A stretch of DNA of 64,000 bases from Schistosoma haematobium (lineage: Eukaryota; Platyhelminthes; Trematoda; Strigeidida; Schistosomatidae), in NCBI RefSeq assembly GCF_000699445.3, contig NC_067201.1:25249033-25313032 (forward strand), written 5' to 3'. How positions within the stretch are numbered: position 1 is the first letter of the stretch; every line of letters starts with the position of its first letter. The notes below the pieces were generated by a model that saw only the letters and a list, made by a program, of their open reading frames with translations, did no database searches and had not been told where the DNA came from. This document shows, piece by piece, positions 49,012-61,555 of this stretch. Position numbers and translations under genes: made by a program.

Positions 49012-51750
49012 TCTTGAGTTAGTCATATCTAGACTTCATGGTGGATATAGTCGATACATTTCACATAAAACAGTCGGTTCGCCTAACTACAGTTTATGTC
49101 ACGAATTCCACCGACCGATATGATTTTAGTATCAATGAACCATATGTAATAAACGAACTTTTGTAACAGAAACTGATTGACAATAACATACGGGTTAAGA
49201 GATTGTTTCGTTGATGACATTTTAATTAACACAAAGTATTTGATAACTGTGGTTTTAGTATGTGATTGATTAATGTGAATTCTCAGATATGGAGCATATT
49301 TGTTGTGTTTAGGTTTAGAGCATATACTATGATTAAGAAGTTTATGGACTTTGCGATAAATAGAACCAATACACTGGATACCATTTTCTTCTAATGAAAA
49401 TAGATTAAAGAGCGAAAATTGGTGAAACGAATTTATTCATAGATTTAGTGTAGTGAGGTAGTATCAGTAAATATTTAGTGGTTTGATGTGTAACATTTTT
49501 TGATTTTATTCACTGGAATACACCCTGGAGCCGTAAGTTGAATGAATTATACAAAGAAAATTTCTTTCATCGTAATGTATAGCTTGTTTTGATTAGCGGT
49601 CGAGAAAAAACAATATTTTCGTACTTGAAAAAAATGTGCTACGGTAAGTAATTTTTGGATTAGAAACTGTGTTTTGTTAAAATATTAACAGTGTTTTCAA
49701 TCGGCACAACACTATGTATGTAAATACTATGTGTTGACAGTTAATCACAAACTCATAATTAGCAATGAATAGAGATAGAGGATTGTGTATTTCTTATGGA
49801 AATGCGACTATAGTAGTTTTCTGGTTAATTTATTTTGCAAACGTACATCTCCGAATGTAATATTAAGAAAACACATGCATAAAGAACTCCTAGAATAGGC
49901 AAAAATTGAAAATGGTTTACACTAAATGTTTAATTTCACCCTAATATACCAAACAAATGGTATTAATTCACTCTTATATTACCGACATATCCAAGTAATT
50001 GTATATTTTAGCTGGTTGCACTAAGATACGCTGCAATAAATCAAACTATTGAACCGATGATCTTGAGAATGTTTATGTTTTAAAACAGATAACCAACGTC
50101 ATACAGAATATACTGAGCAGTTTTCTTCACGTAAACATGTTTAAATATCACTTGTCTGACAACTTAGAACGTTAAGTTATATAATATTCACAGGAATATT
50201 ATCATTGATCTTCGTCCTTTGGAAACTCTGGATATAGTCTTAAACTGAATTGAGGTGTGTTAACAACTTCGACAGAACTCATTTATTCTATGTTCTATGG
50301 GAACTGGATATTCGAGATACTTGTTTTGGACATTCATGTTTACCACTATTACTGATACTACGGTACACATTTAACTTTTCTTGTTGTAACTAATACTACT
50401 AGTGAGTGACTTTAACATGTGTGATAATATTTTCTCAAATCGTATCTCCAAGCTGTCGATATTTGAATTGCTGGTAAATAGCAGTAATTATTTTGGTTGG
50501 CACATTGAAGTGACATGTGCAAAAATAGCTCCATAATCAGAAATCAAAGGTTTCAATCAGAGCAGATGATAAAGTAGGCCATAGAACTAATCCTTATTCA
50601 AATTTTGTGATTTAATTGTTTAATGTGTTAAACCACCAGTCCAATAAGTGTACACCATCCGACGTACGTTTAAACATAATTCGCAGTTATACTATGTCCA
50701 TCATGATAATGCTTATGTATGATATCGATTGATGTAAATCGAATTTCATTCTCGGTTCTCTCAACTTAATGTTCAGCTTTTCATGTATAAACACGTCGAA
50801 AAAGGAACTTGTTGTCAGATGCTTTCGTTAGTCACTTTGGAATGTTTACCAGATAATTTTAAAACTTGTTATTGTCAGCGATTCCTTGTTATTAGTGTGC
50901 TTCCATCTATTATTAATATCATCTAATTAGTTGACCAATTCCTTCAAATATTTACGTCTTCGATTGTTTCGTCTAGTCCTGTGGTCACTGAGAAGGAAAT
51001 TCAATAAAAAATTGACAACTATACACACCATTTTCAAAAGAGTATGTTGTGTAACTGATATTCCTTTCCTCACTGGGAATATCACTCGTTACAGCTATTA
51101 TATAAGATACCATTCAAAACAACAGACTGTAAAATGAATGAAACACAATTTGAAAAACAGTCAGTTATTCTGTTATTCATGTACCTATTTGCTACATTCA
51201 AGAACATTTACATATTGCATGTTACATAATGTACTAATCTGCTTATAAAGTATACTTGATACTGAAAAGGACATATGTAGAATTCTCATTCTGTGTGTGA
51301 ATGTACAAATCAAAAAGATTACTAACTTCGTCATTCACTTTAATTAAAATCAATACGTCACTTTGAATTGGACAGTTAACTCTGTTTATGTTGGATACCA
51401 GTAAACGAAAGCACTGGGTCATGCCAATCTTTATGCCCTAGTCTTTGCACTAAACTATAGAGAACTTTATTGACTAAACAGAAGTACTGATATAATCCCA
51501 ATGTGAACTTAAGAGCAATAGTACCATCAAATATTTACAGATCATTATATTAACCTAAGTCACTACCTTATGATTAAATGCATGCAAAATTTACTGAAAA
51601 ATGATAGTTGATTTCGTTGACACTAAGCAATGATAGAATAACATGCAACACATTCATCAGTGCACAGTATTTAGGTGAAATCATAAATAACAAACTTGAT
51701 TAACTGACTCACCTATTTTCAGTTTGCTTCGCTCTAAAAATCTCAGATGG
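49012..51750 (+). repeat. Segments X and Y of the diverged unit copy
   Basis: 49012-50665 match 11070-13400 directly (without the 12310 insertion) and 22240-23312 in reverse. 50640-50800 match the reverse of 22080-22240. The order X-Y-A here is the same as in the right copy read backwards. The ORF 50931-51137 is not conserved and is rejected. Confidence 0.7.
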
Positions 51751-52019
51751 CAGAACAAAATGAAGCAAGTGATGAATTTTTTCTGTCATATGAATTGTCA
51801 CAACATATGTGGATGATATTTAATGGCAATAACAAGTGTTCAATAATAAGTATTCAGTACAAGTTATTCATGCAAACGTTTCATGAAAACTCAAAAATGA
51901 AATCTGTAGTCAGTGTGTCGAATGATGAAATTAATCAGTCAGTCCAGCACATCTGGTTTGAATACATAATAACAAACTGCAAAGGAAACAAGAATTCGTG
52001 GAAAGTTGATGCATTGTAG
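51747..52019 (+). other. Open frame of 90 codons, doubtful
   Basis: An acceptor-like CACCTATTTTCAG precedes it at about 51712-51724. The first 8 codons lie outside, and most of the rest inside, sequence shared with 1-230, where the frame is broken by several stops. No domain recognised. Possibly an exon of a gene once flanking the unit, or chance. Confidence 0.2.
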
Positions 52020-54585
52020 TAAACTTCTACACTTTCGTATAGTAAATATAGTACTATTTTAGTATATAACTTATTGCATACACACTGAACGATGAATTAG
52101 TGAGTGAATAAACGGAAATTTGCGTGTGTGAATCAAAACATTTTTTACGATTGACCTAATCGTCGAAAGCTGTTAATAGTGGGTTCAGCTCACACGTTTC
52201 ATGAAAGTGAAGACTGATATGTTTTTTATATGGACGATTTTCGTATTCAAGTTTGGGAAATTTTAAAGACGGAAATCATAAACTAGTCACTGCTTCACAT
52301 TGTAGGTCAAGCAAAGCAAATTGATAACGGTCCATAAAATTCAAACGATTCGTTTGATATATTAAGGAATCCGCAATGGCGATTTGAATGGATAGTCAAT
52401 GTCTCATCTGGAACCAAAAATAAACAAAACACACAACAACAACGTTACTTTCATGTTTGAGGAACTTTAACCCAAAGGCGCATATTTATACGTAAATATA
52501 GGAAAAGGGTTTTACAACTGCCACTGCTGTGATTTGTTGTAGACTAAGGAATGAACAACATCCACCGTTGAAGATGAACTTAGATATTCGTTTATAAGCA
52601 TCATATTTTCATTCTCACTCGTTTACTAAACTTTTATCGCCCATTTTTTGTGAACCATAGTGAACAGCTTAATGTTGCAGTACAGGAATTATTACGTCTT
52701 ATGAAATAGATGGTTAGACTAAACCGAGTGTGCTAGTGATGAATATCCAATTTCACTTGGTGTTAATCTGATTAGCAGTAATTAGATGTATATTGTGTCC
52801 TATTATAAAAGAGAATTTAATTTGATGAAACATTGATTGCAATCATAAACAAAGGTTATTTATGAAGGTGGGTGGGATTATCACAATTATCATGTTATAT
52901 TTACATCAGAAAATATTATCCCCACTCCTGCTAAATGTGATTACATAATTTCATGCCAGTTAATCTTCCGTAGTATTCCCCAAACTCTTATCAAATAACG
53001 AACGCTCGGTACACTGTCCGTTTCACTAAGACATACTTAACTAAGTTAAATGTACAAGGATTTGATACGTACACAAACACGAACTAGGTAAACCACTCTA
53101 TGAACAGTTTAAATGAGGGAAACGAAAATATCTGTATCTATCACAAATATCTGTATCTGATGTAATGATATAGGGCGGCCTGCTTGAGCATCTGGGCTAC
53201 CTGTTCCTGCCATCTAGATATTTCAAAAGTTATCTATTTTTGTTTGTTCTAATATATCATTATGTTTATTAATCACATGACCTATTCTGCTGCGTTTCTG
53301 AAAGGTGTACAACCTTTCGTTGTCAAAGTTACAAAAAACTCAATAAGAGCCAACGTGGTTGCTGGCAATATACAGCGAAAGGAATGCACATTATTCAGAT
53401 GTTCATTTACTGAACTGCTAACATCTAACTGGCGACCACTCAATATTTATCGCCAGGACCGACCAAGAAGAAAGAAACGGAAACTTGTTGAAATACTTTG
53501 TGCTGAGAATTCTATATTGTACCAAAAATATAATATTGAATAAAGCTGATATTAATAATAATAATAATACTATTTCTGTCCTAATTGAGTGATGATACAC
53601 ACTGTTTATCAACTGATTAACATGCTTCATTGAATAACGATTAGTTAGTTGTTTCACTCACAGAGTTTATATTCTTCATCTGATTAACTTCATTCCATTT
53701 AATAAATAAAACGAATATTTGACAGTTAATTTTCCATCAGTTGCGAAGATGTTCTGAATATTCAGTTTATGATTAGTATCCACACACTGTCAACTTCGTC
53801 ACACTTATTCTGACTGTCTTCCGAGCATAATTTGTTGGCTAAATTGATATAATAAAATCGATAACCTCAACTTCTGTTTACCTTAATCTATAATATGTCA
53901 GGGAGTGGAAAATTTGCAGTTTGTCTTCCACTTTTAAATGTTTTACTCAAAATGAAATGAATAAGCATATCTTGACAAAATTTAGAGCAAGATCAATGTT
54001 GGGCAAGTTTATTAAACTGATCTAACTGTCCAGGTTAATAAAACAAACGTAAATTCGTTGATGTGTAATGACTTTCAAATTCGTGAACTGAAGTGAATAG
54101 ATATATTTGATTATAAGTTTGACTGTGACCTGTTTCAACAATATTGTCTACAATTTAGATATAATTTTATAAATAATGATGTACTAGACGTTTCTGTGTA
54201 CCCGTTTTTACCATATTTCTAAATTACTTGAGGGTATCAAGCAGTTTTCATATTATTACTTTATTCATCAATTGTGTACCATTCCAAAATTTACATCAAG
54301 GAACATAGAAACCTCATTATTAGTATTCATACTTCAGAGTGGAAATATCATACGAATATCTGAGAGATTGAACTAGCTATAACGTCAAACGTTGTGTATT
54401 ATCGTTTATTGCAGTGGCTAACTGCAAACCTAGTGTCTCACTCTAATCAACTTCATTTTGGCAATCAAGCTAACAAAACTTTCCCTCAGAAAAAACTAGT
54501 TTGTGATGGTACGAGATAGTCATCAACCTTCCGAGTGAATTTTCATTGTATAATTTTACTTATCGGAATTTTCGTATCACTGAAA
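51800..54585 (+). repeat. A-outer and start of A in the diverged copy
   Basis: 51800-53150 align with 1-2100, and 54400-54585 with 2540-2725 and the right-arm flank. The part between is interrupted by a LINE-like insertion (about 53180-53575) and unaligned sequence. Confidence 0.7.
53180..53575 (+). mobile_element. LINE-like 3' end with 93-codon open frame
   Basis: The open stretch 53262-53543 ends LNIYRQDRPRRKKRKLVEI and NSILYQKYNIE, with its TAA stop lying inside GAATAAAG, followed by AAT repeats. Similar sequence at 58620-58905 (NIYRQYR..KKRK, EILCAKNSIFYQNYNIE) and a short piece at 45950 share the same end. This looks like the C-terminus of a non-LTR element with a simple-repeat tail; the family is not identified. 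Confidence 0.55.
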
Positions 54586-54670
54586 TCAAGAAATGATTTT
54601 GAGATGATGAAGATTTGTAGCTCAGGTGGATGATTTTGATGGAGTTTTGTCCTCTGAGCTTAATGGTTTG

Positions 54671-54722
54671 GTCGTGGAGCTTTCATCGTTGTTCTGAACG
54701 ACATCATCAGTTCTTGTGGGGT
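54671..54722 (-). ncRNA. Hammerhead-like motif, upstream terminal repeat
   Basis: Minus strand CTGATGA, stem II GTCGTT/AACGAT, GAAA, AGCT, C. The core is complete but the bases before CTGATGA do not pair with those after the cleavage site, so stem I is missing. Confidence 0.45.
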
Positions 54723-54789
54723 CAGTTGGTTGTTTTCCTTCACCTGTTGAGTTAGCGGTGCTATAGTAGATACTCTATGCCTGCTCCCT

Positions 54790-55810
54790 ATGCACGACAC
54801 CAGTCTCACTAAATACACGAAGCTCCAAATTCAAAGTCTACTGGAACTCATCGATTTATGCCTAACAACATATTTTCAGTTCAACAACAGAATCTACGAA
54901 CAAACGAAAGGGACATCAATGGGATCACCAATATCAGGACTGATCGCAGGAGCAGTGATGCAAAGACTAGAAGCCGCAATATTACCAGTGATCAAGCCGA
55001 AAATTTGGATTCGCTGCGTAGACGACACATTCGTCACCATCAGAAAGAATGAGATGGGAATCACTTACAAACTGATCAACAATGTTTTCGGCGACATCAA
55101 GTTCACAATGGAACAGGAGTCAAACAACAAACTATCATTCTTGGATATATTGATCACTAGAACAGACACAGGAAAACTGGAAACTCAAGTGTATAGGAAA
55201 CCGACCCATACAGATCAAATTCTTAACTACAATAGTAACAACCCAAGAGCTCACAAAATCAACTCCGTGCACACTTTGTTCAAGAGGACGAGGACACACT
55301 GGCAGCACGAAAAATGAAGAGAAATACCTGAAGGACGTATTTCTAAAGAATGGCTATCCAATCAAATTAATCAAAAAAACCAATCGCACGCAGCATCAGA
55401 ACCCAAGACAAGCACAGACATCAGCAAAAGGATCGCCCTACCATACATACAAGGCATATCAGAAACCGCAACGAGACTGCTGAAAACCTTCGGGATGGGT
55501 ATGGAACACAAAACGACAAAATCACTACAACCAATCCCATGCAAACCAAAGGATGAATTAACAAAGGAAAACAAATCAAACATCGTTTACAAAGTAAATT
55601 TCGCCAACTGCGAAAAACACTATATCGGACAAAGCGGACGCTCCCTTCACCTTCGCCTATATGAACATCAATTAGCAGTCAAACGCCATGATATCTCCTC
55701 ATTTGTATCAATGCACGTGGACAACTGCGGACGCTCATTCGATTGGAAAAATGTGGAAATCCAAGACAGAGGAAAATCCAAAAACACCAGAGAATTTCTA
55801 AAAGCCTGAC
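54790..55810 (+). pseudogene. Penelope-like RT plus GIY-YIG endonuclease
   Basis: 54790-55317: RT with TKGTSMGSPISGLIAG, the catalytic block CVDDTF (Tyr replaced by Cys), LSFLDILITR and VYRKPTHTDQIL. After frameshifts near 55310 and 55375, the frame 55495-55809 holds NIVYKVNFANCEKHYIGQ and GRSLHLRLYEHQ, the GIY-YIG core with its Tyr pair and Arg. A TGA replaces Trp at 55807-55809, after which the frame continues (HSGQSAINKHIEINP). Penelope-like elements use the nuclease for target-primed integration. This copy is nearly complete in this part but inactive. Confidence 0.85.
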
Positions 55811-56040
55811 ACTCAGGTCAATCAGCAATCAACAAGCATATTGAAATCAACCCAATTTATCAACCAATCAGGAAATTCATGCACAAATATAGGAATGAAA
55901 ATCAAACCAATGGGAGACACAACCAAACCAAAGAAGTAAACAATGACAAACTTAAGGTCAATAAGAACCAATCAACATCGAGATGCACAGAACAAGCTGT
56001 GAAACACATATGGAGAAAGTCGAACACTTCACTTCTATCT

Positions 56041-56090
56041 GAAGTTTGTGCTGATGGTGTCGTTCAGCAAAACGATGAAAGCTCCACGAC
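56041..56090 (+). ncRNA. Hammerhead-like motif, downstream terminal repeat
   Basis: TTTGTG before CTGATGG pairs with CACGA after the cleavage position (stem I of 5 bp). Stem II is GTCGTT/AACGAT, then GAAA and the very short palindromic stem III AGCT followed by C. The conserved A9 is G here, so activity is doubtful. Hammerhead motifs are known from Penelope-like terminal repeats. Confidence 0.55.
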
Positions 56091-56149
56091 CAAACCATTC
56101 ACCTCAGAGAACAAAACTCCATAAAATTCAAGAAATGATGAGAAAACCA

Positions 56150-58570
56150 TAGGCTTAACTGAATAACGTATGTTAACCTTTATTTTCTTGTCATTATATT
56201 TCAGTAGGCAACAGAACGAAGACTGTTATTGTTTCAAACTATTTACTTTAAAAACATTTTAGAAGTGAAATGATGCAATATGATTTTTAGTTATCATTTT
56301 GGTAAAGGTTAGATCAAACAATGAATAGTCATTCTGTATAATCAAATGACTGATTGCAAACTTTGAATCAACGCCTTCCTCTTATCTAAACACAATGAAA
56401 CGTAATGTACAAAAACTCGATTATATTTATAAACATTATAAAAATGTGATTAAGTGGAGAATTTAGGAGTATTTTAAAGGCTGTTTGTTTAGGATACTCC
56501 AATTTTCATGAAACTACACAAAAAGTATTGGGACTAAATTTTTGTTCGGCTGTGTAAAATAATCAAACACTTAAATGTCAATAAAACTACTTAATTATAA
56601 TATCTGGAACCAACGTAATAGTGAGAGAACCAACTTTCCAGTCTGTTGGAATTCTGCAGTAATCTGAACAACATTTCGAAAGTATTCTCATTTCAGCTTC
56701 CTAGAAATCCTATTGGATACACGTATCCCAGTGCTTTAACACTGAACAATTTAAAATTTCCACGTAAGATTTGCAAATTGCACTAAAATTAAACGGAATC
56801 TACACTGAGCAAGAAAAGAACTATCTATTTGAGTAAAGCAAAGATAAAACAGCTGGTGTCGTCTTCAAACTTCATCATAGACGTTTTTCGATTAACTCTA
56901 GTTTATCAGTTGGTATATTTCTAAGATTTCGGTCATTAGAATAAGTCAGTTTTGGGGACATACTTAAGGAAAGTTAAACAATATCTTCTTTTCCAGTGTT
57001 AAAATCAGTGGTTAGGGTTTGAATACTCAAACATGATTAACAGTCATTGTATATGCTCAAACTAAACATGAGATCAATTTGTTAGTTTGTTGGAGCACAA
57101 GCGTCAAGAATTTCAAGTCATTAAAATCTAAGCAACTTACCAACAACTAGTAATGAATAAAATGTTACAAAAGAACGATTTTTGATGTTTTTCATCACAA
57201 GTAGAAAATGTTTAGCAAAATGAATTCAACGATTAAACTTTATAAGACACATTTGTTATCGATGAAGTATCTTTGAAATTTGTAAAGAATGCATCCGCAT
57301 ATCAGGTTTTCGTATATCTTTACACTATGGATACTGTCATCACTGGAGTTGATGTACTTATTAAGTGACTGAATATAACAGTTACTGGTGGAAAATTAAA
57401 CATAAATGACAACTTGTTTTCCATTCACGTATTCATATATCATTTTAAAGGCGTCTCTGGTAACTTTATCAAAATGTTAAAACAACTTGATATTCAATTG
57501 ACCTCGGTTTGATTAACTTTCTGTAATAGAAAGAGTAGGTTATATATTGCAAATGTACATTTTGTCAAAACTGAAACTTTAAGTTAAATTGATTAAAATC
57601 AATTAGCAATGTAAATTCCGTTTGAATTAATCCAGAGGAACGTTAGAATCTCTTTAGTTGATAAATTTTACTAAATGCAGACCACTAATATAACTGTACT
57701 TTTGTATATCGGATTTCGCTTAAGGCACTAATTATAAAAGTCATCTGCTCTTCATTTTATTAAAAACCATGATTTTGGGTAAGCAGTCAATGACGCCATG
57801 TTCCCTGTTTGTCTCTATTTGAATTGATTTTCGTCCTCTTATTTACTGAATTACTCTCCTGTTTTTCAGTTTTACTCGATTATTTGTTAAGATTAGTGAC
57901 TTTACAGTTCAAACTTATACTAGAAGTTTCGATTTCAACCATCAGTAATAAGTATCTATGGATATTTTGTCAAACCACGTTATCTGAACATCTGATACTA
58001 CTGAATAAAGGATTTAGCTGCCTAATCACAAGTTAAGTGTTCACATGTTAGATAAGATGGAAAAGTTCCTTTAACCAGTTCAAATGTTGGATAGAATACT
58101 GAGGCGAAATTATGTGTTCAGCAATAATGATGTGTATCAGGAAGGTAGTCATGAAAGGTTCTACGTGTGAGTTTACAGTAAATAATACAGAATGTTAAAT
58201 AACTAACAATTTGCAATACGAGAAGTTATTTATCTCGACAAATTGATATAAAATGTCCTTCAAAACAATGAAAATCAGGTTTAATTGCATGAAATAACGG
58301 AGAACGTACATCTTTTGAGAGTTCTATTGATGCATTATGCTGAACAGGAAATAAAATAAATTTAAACAAAACAGTAGGTAACTTGTTTACGAACGTTCGT
58401 CTAAATTCGAACTAATAGATTCATAGTGTTTGGCCGCTTAGTTCATGTAAGACATAAACAAGGAAATTATATTTGTGAAACACTCAATGAATAAACATTT
58501 CATTCAGTTGTCTGATTTAAGCTTTTTCAATGGAAATAATCAAGTATCATAACAATCGGATACAAATAAA
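56150..58570 (+). repeat. Diverged copy of arm sequence 2740-5040
   Basis: Aligns directly with the left arm from just after the Penelope-like insertion to 58570, where similarity stops and LINE-like sequence begins. Confidence 0.8.
56591..58339 (-). pseudogene. Relic of the micro-exon gene with exons E5-E8
   Basis: Minus-strand exons E5 58310-58339, E6 57503-57520, E7 57141-57146 and E8 56591-56782 have exactly the same lengths (30, 18, 6, 192 nt) as in the palindrome genes. E5 reads HNASIELSKD, E6 KVNQTE, E7 LL. E8 aligns throughout (FEMLFRLL, NRLESWFSHYYVG) but Trp-30 of the exon is TGA at 56693-56695. The E6 donor is GTCAAT. E1-E4 are missing because the duplicated block ends at 58570. 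Substitutions with preserved exon lengths suggest it was a coding paralogue before loss. Confidence 0.75.
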
Positions 58571-58599
58571 AGGTGTACACATTGTTATTGCTTAAGATT

Positions 58600-58905
58600 A
58601 TAATACAGTCTGGCTGCATAACCTATTCAGGTGGTTTGTAAAACGTTTACTACCTTTTACTGTAAAAGTTAAAAACATTTACAATCGTAGATATCGTGAT
58701 GGACGACAATATGCACTGAAACGAATGAATATTATACAGATGTCAACTTTGAAATGCGAAGATTTAATAGGCGATCACTAAATATTTATCGTCAATATCG
58801 GTCAACAAATAAGAAACGGAAATTCCCCGAAATACTTTGTGCCAAGAATTCTATATTCTACCAAAACTATAATATTGAATAAAGACACTAATAATAATAA
58901 TAACA
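58600..58905 (+). mobile_element. LINE-like 3' end fragment
   Basis: Diverged copy of 53240-53575, ending AATATTGAATAAAGAC then AATAATAATAATAA. Frame is broken by stops. Confidence 0.55.
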
Positions 58906-59569
58906 GATAATATAAAATCTATTGATTTCATCCTATTTACTATTACCTTGATGACATACAGCATGAATACTGTTTTGGCATCCCATTTATTCGCTAAATT
59001 TCTTCATATAGTAATATACTTGCGAACACACTTTGAATACCGAAATTTGTTGGTATTTCACATCAATTAACTCAATTTCTCAATGAATTTACTCTTCAAC
59101 ATTGATTTGTTTTAAACCTTACCCATTGCTTTTGATATACATTTTGTGTGATGAACAGTTAGCTCATCAGCAGAAGTTAAATACCATTAACAGTCATAAT
59201 TAGACTGGCTGATTAGAAAATCTGTTTTTCCAAACTGATGAGCTGACTGAAACAACTGCTTATAAACCTACAAAACAACCATCAAATGAAATTTATCGAT
59301 TATTCATGGAGTTTAATCAATAAAATGGGAAGGGTATTATTTTGACAGTGACTATATAATTAGTCTGGATCATATAGGAAGAAATTTAGATCGCATTAAT
59401 CACACGAGTGATTTTTGAAAAAACGTAGAATCTCAGGAATATTACTCCCCATCACCCTGCAGTACAGGAGAGTTGTCAACCAACATAGACAAACTAAAAT
59501 TTCGACCCTGCTATTTCAAATCACAAATTTTACATTTCTCAAAACGTCCTGTTTTAGTAAGCGAAGATG
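58906..59569. other. No feature seen
   Basis: AT-rich sequence. The short ORFs at 59415-59760 overlap the SINE/gypsy junction and are not genes. Confidence 0.35.
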
Positions 59570-59712
59570 GATGGTGGCTAGCAGTGGAATCCATGATGCA
59601 CGTCTCGTCTCATTTGGGACGCGTCAGCTGGATGTACCTGCATCACGGAGTTGATGTCCACTCAAGGACCATTTGCTTCAAGCGCCATCGCGTTCTACGC
59701 CCAGCTACTGAG
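59570..59712 (-). repeat. Sm-alpha-like SINE (family A) fragment, broken hammerhead
   Basis: Minus strand shows CTGACGC and GAGA in place of CTGACGA and GAAA. It joins a gypsy fragment at 59713 through CAGCTACTGAG, the tRNA-like head. Confidence 0.75.
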
Positions 59713-60015
59713 GGACAGAATCTTTCTTCCAGAAACGTCACACCAAACGTTTTAAAATGATTCCACAGCTGCCATCCCGACATCAATACGATGAAATCGT
59801 TGGCACGAATATATGCTTACTGGCAAACAATGCATCAAGATATCAAAAATATATGACAAATATTTTCACAATGCCTACAAGCAACCAAATATCCAGAGGA
59901 ATGTGAACCATAACAATATAAAGATCTTAATAGTCGCTGCGCAAGGCTGCACGCAGATTTTGTCGGCTAAGTATGAGGAAGAATATTTTTAGTCATGGTG
60001 GAAGCACTCTTTGTT
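59713..60015 (+). pseudogene. Ty3/gypsy H2C2/integrase start relic
   Basis: Same family and same 5' junction as 9120-9950: GACAGAATC, CCAGAAAC, then ATTCCACAGCTGCCATCCCG at 59760 (H2C2 region), TATGCTTACTGGC, and an integrase start near 59950-60000. Ends abruptly at about 60015. Confidence 0.7.
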
Positions 60016-61555
60016 CCGATATTTATTTCTATGAGTCAACTGGACTGTATTTGAGAAATTCGAACTAACTGATTAAATAAATTCAAGACACTGTTTACTT
60101 CATTGGTGATTCATTCAGGAATGAATTTATTCAACGTAATGTAAGAAATGTACACTGTTATCTGTAGATCGTTTGAAGAAATTCACTAATGTGCTCGTAT
60201 CTCACTTCTTCTGCCTAATCTTTCTACATGTTCATCTGCAATTATGGGAGACCTGATTCATACTAATGTAAATAAATCAACATGATAGTATCAAATGTAT
60301 TCATTTACATGTATTTTAGTTATTTAATAGTCGTCGAGTATTTTGTTCATTCGTTCAGGTAGTAAGAATATTCAACATTTTACGTGTTTCTGCATTACTA
60401 CTGATTACTTTGGCAGTAGCTGGTTTAAAAAACATAATAATTCACAAAAATGATTTTGTTCAACGTATATTTTATCACAGATGGAACAAGATTGAACAGA
60501 TTGCAGATGCCTAAGTGAGAAATCTTGCTGTAGATCCATTTGTACTTGAAAACAAATTTAAATTCAAAAGTGTCACATTTATCTCGTAATAAAAAGTAAA
60601 ACTACCAACACGGTGTGCTATTCGTTTCATTGATGGTAATGATGAAATCTACAATGCCTACCAAATATAAATTATTTGATAAATCAATGTAAAAGAAAAT
60701 ATACAATACTAATACTGTTAACGTCCAATGTGGAAAGAAGATCCAGACTTGTGATTTTCCAACAGTAAATTGACTGACACAGATTGTTATCTGTTAGGAG
60801 AAATTCAAATAAGCAATTTCGACTAATCCAAATGCTGAATGTTAAATTATTCCACAAATAACACATGCATATATTAACACTGAAAATATTACATTGCTGA
60901 AATGGGTCATTGAAACATAGATCTTCTTCCATATACAACCAAATAAGTAGTATTTGTAGTTTTGCAAGTGAATGCAAATATATGTAATGGTAATTCATGT
61001 CCAACATAACATCTTGTGTGTAGAAATAAACAGTTCAGTAATGTTGAGGGTAATTACGATTACTTTCAATTTAAGGATGAAAGAAAGACGTTTAGATGAA
61101 GACCGTGATTCAATCGTGTACAAGTAACATGTAAAAAAGTGTTATGGTCACGGTAGTCAAAATTGAAGAAGTTTGTTAATTGAATATGTGAATGAAGGAA
61201 GTATCATTGAGTAGTCCTTGTTAGTGAAATATGTATATCTTATACACAGAACAATATTCGTAAAATCTTTTATTCACTCATGGAAATCAATGTGCATGTT
61301 GAAGATTATGAGCAAATGAATTGAAGTGTGATTACGCAACGCATTCTGCTGTTATCGTGATATGTGTAGTGTCGGTTATTATGTTAAGCCTATATACCTT
61401 ATTCTAGCTTTCGGACAACCCGTTCTATTCATTCTACTTGAGTCACATGCTGACTTTGTTAATTATTCGCTTATCAATGTTGACTGTTTTTTTTAAATGA
61501 GCGTGTGGGTGTGTGTACATTTCTTATCCCATTACTCATCACATGTCTGTAACTT
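60016..61555. other. No feature seen
   Basis: AT-rich, not matched to other parts of the window. The minus-strand ORF 60684-61007 (107 codons) has no recognisable domain or conserved copy and is considered chance. Confidence 0.35.

Larger units (their letters stand above)
54586..56139 (+). mobile_element. Penelope-like element with inverted ends and 12-bp target duplications
   Basis: TCAAGAAATGAT occurs at 54586-54597 and 56128-56139. The element lies between them, and the uninterrupted site is visible at about 2720-2745 (and its right-arm mirror). Bases 54625-54725 and 56045-56125 are inverted repeats of each other (CGATGAAAGCTCCACGACC is shared). These are terminal repeats as known for Penelope-like elements. 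The inside encodes RT and a GIY-YIG nuclease. Confidence 0.85.

Noticed and set aside
60684..61007. 107-codon minus-strand ORF
   Set aside because: No domain, no conserved copy in the window, and AT-rich composition that readily yields such frames.
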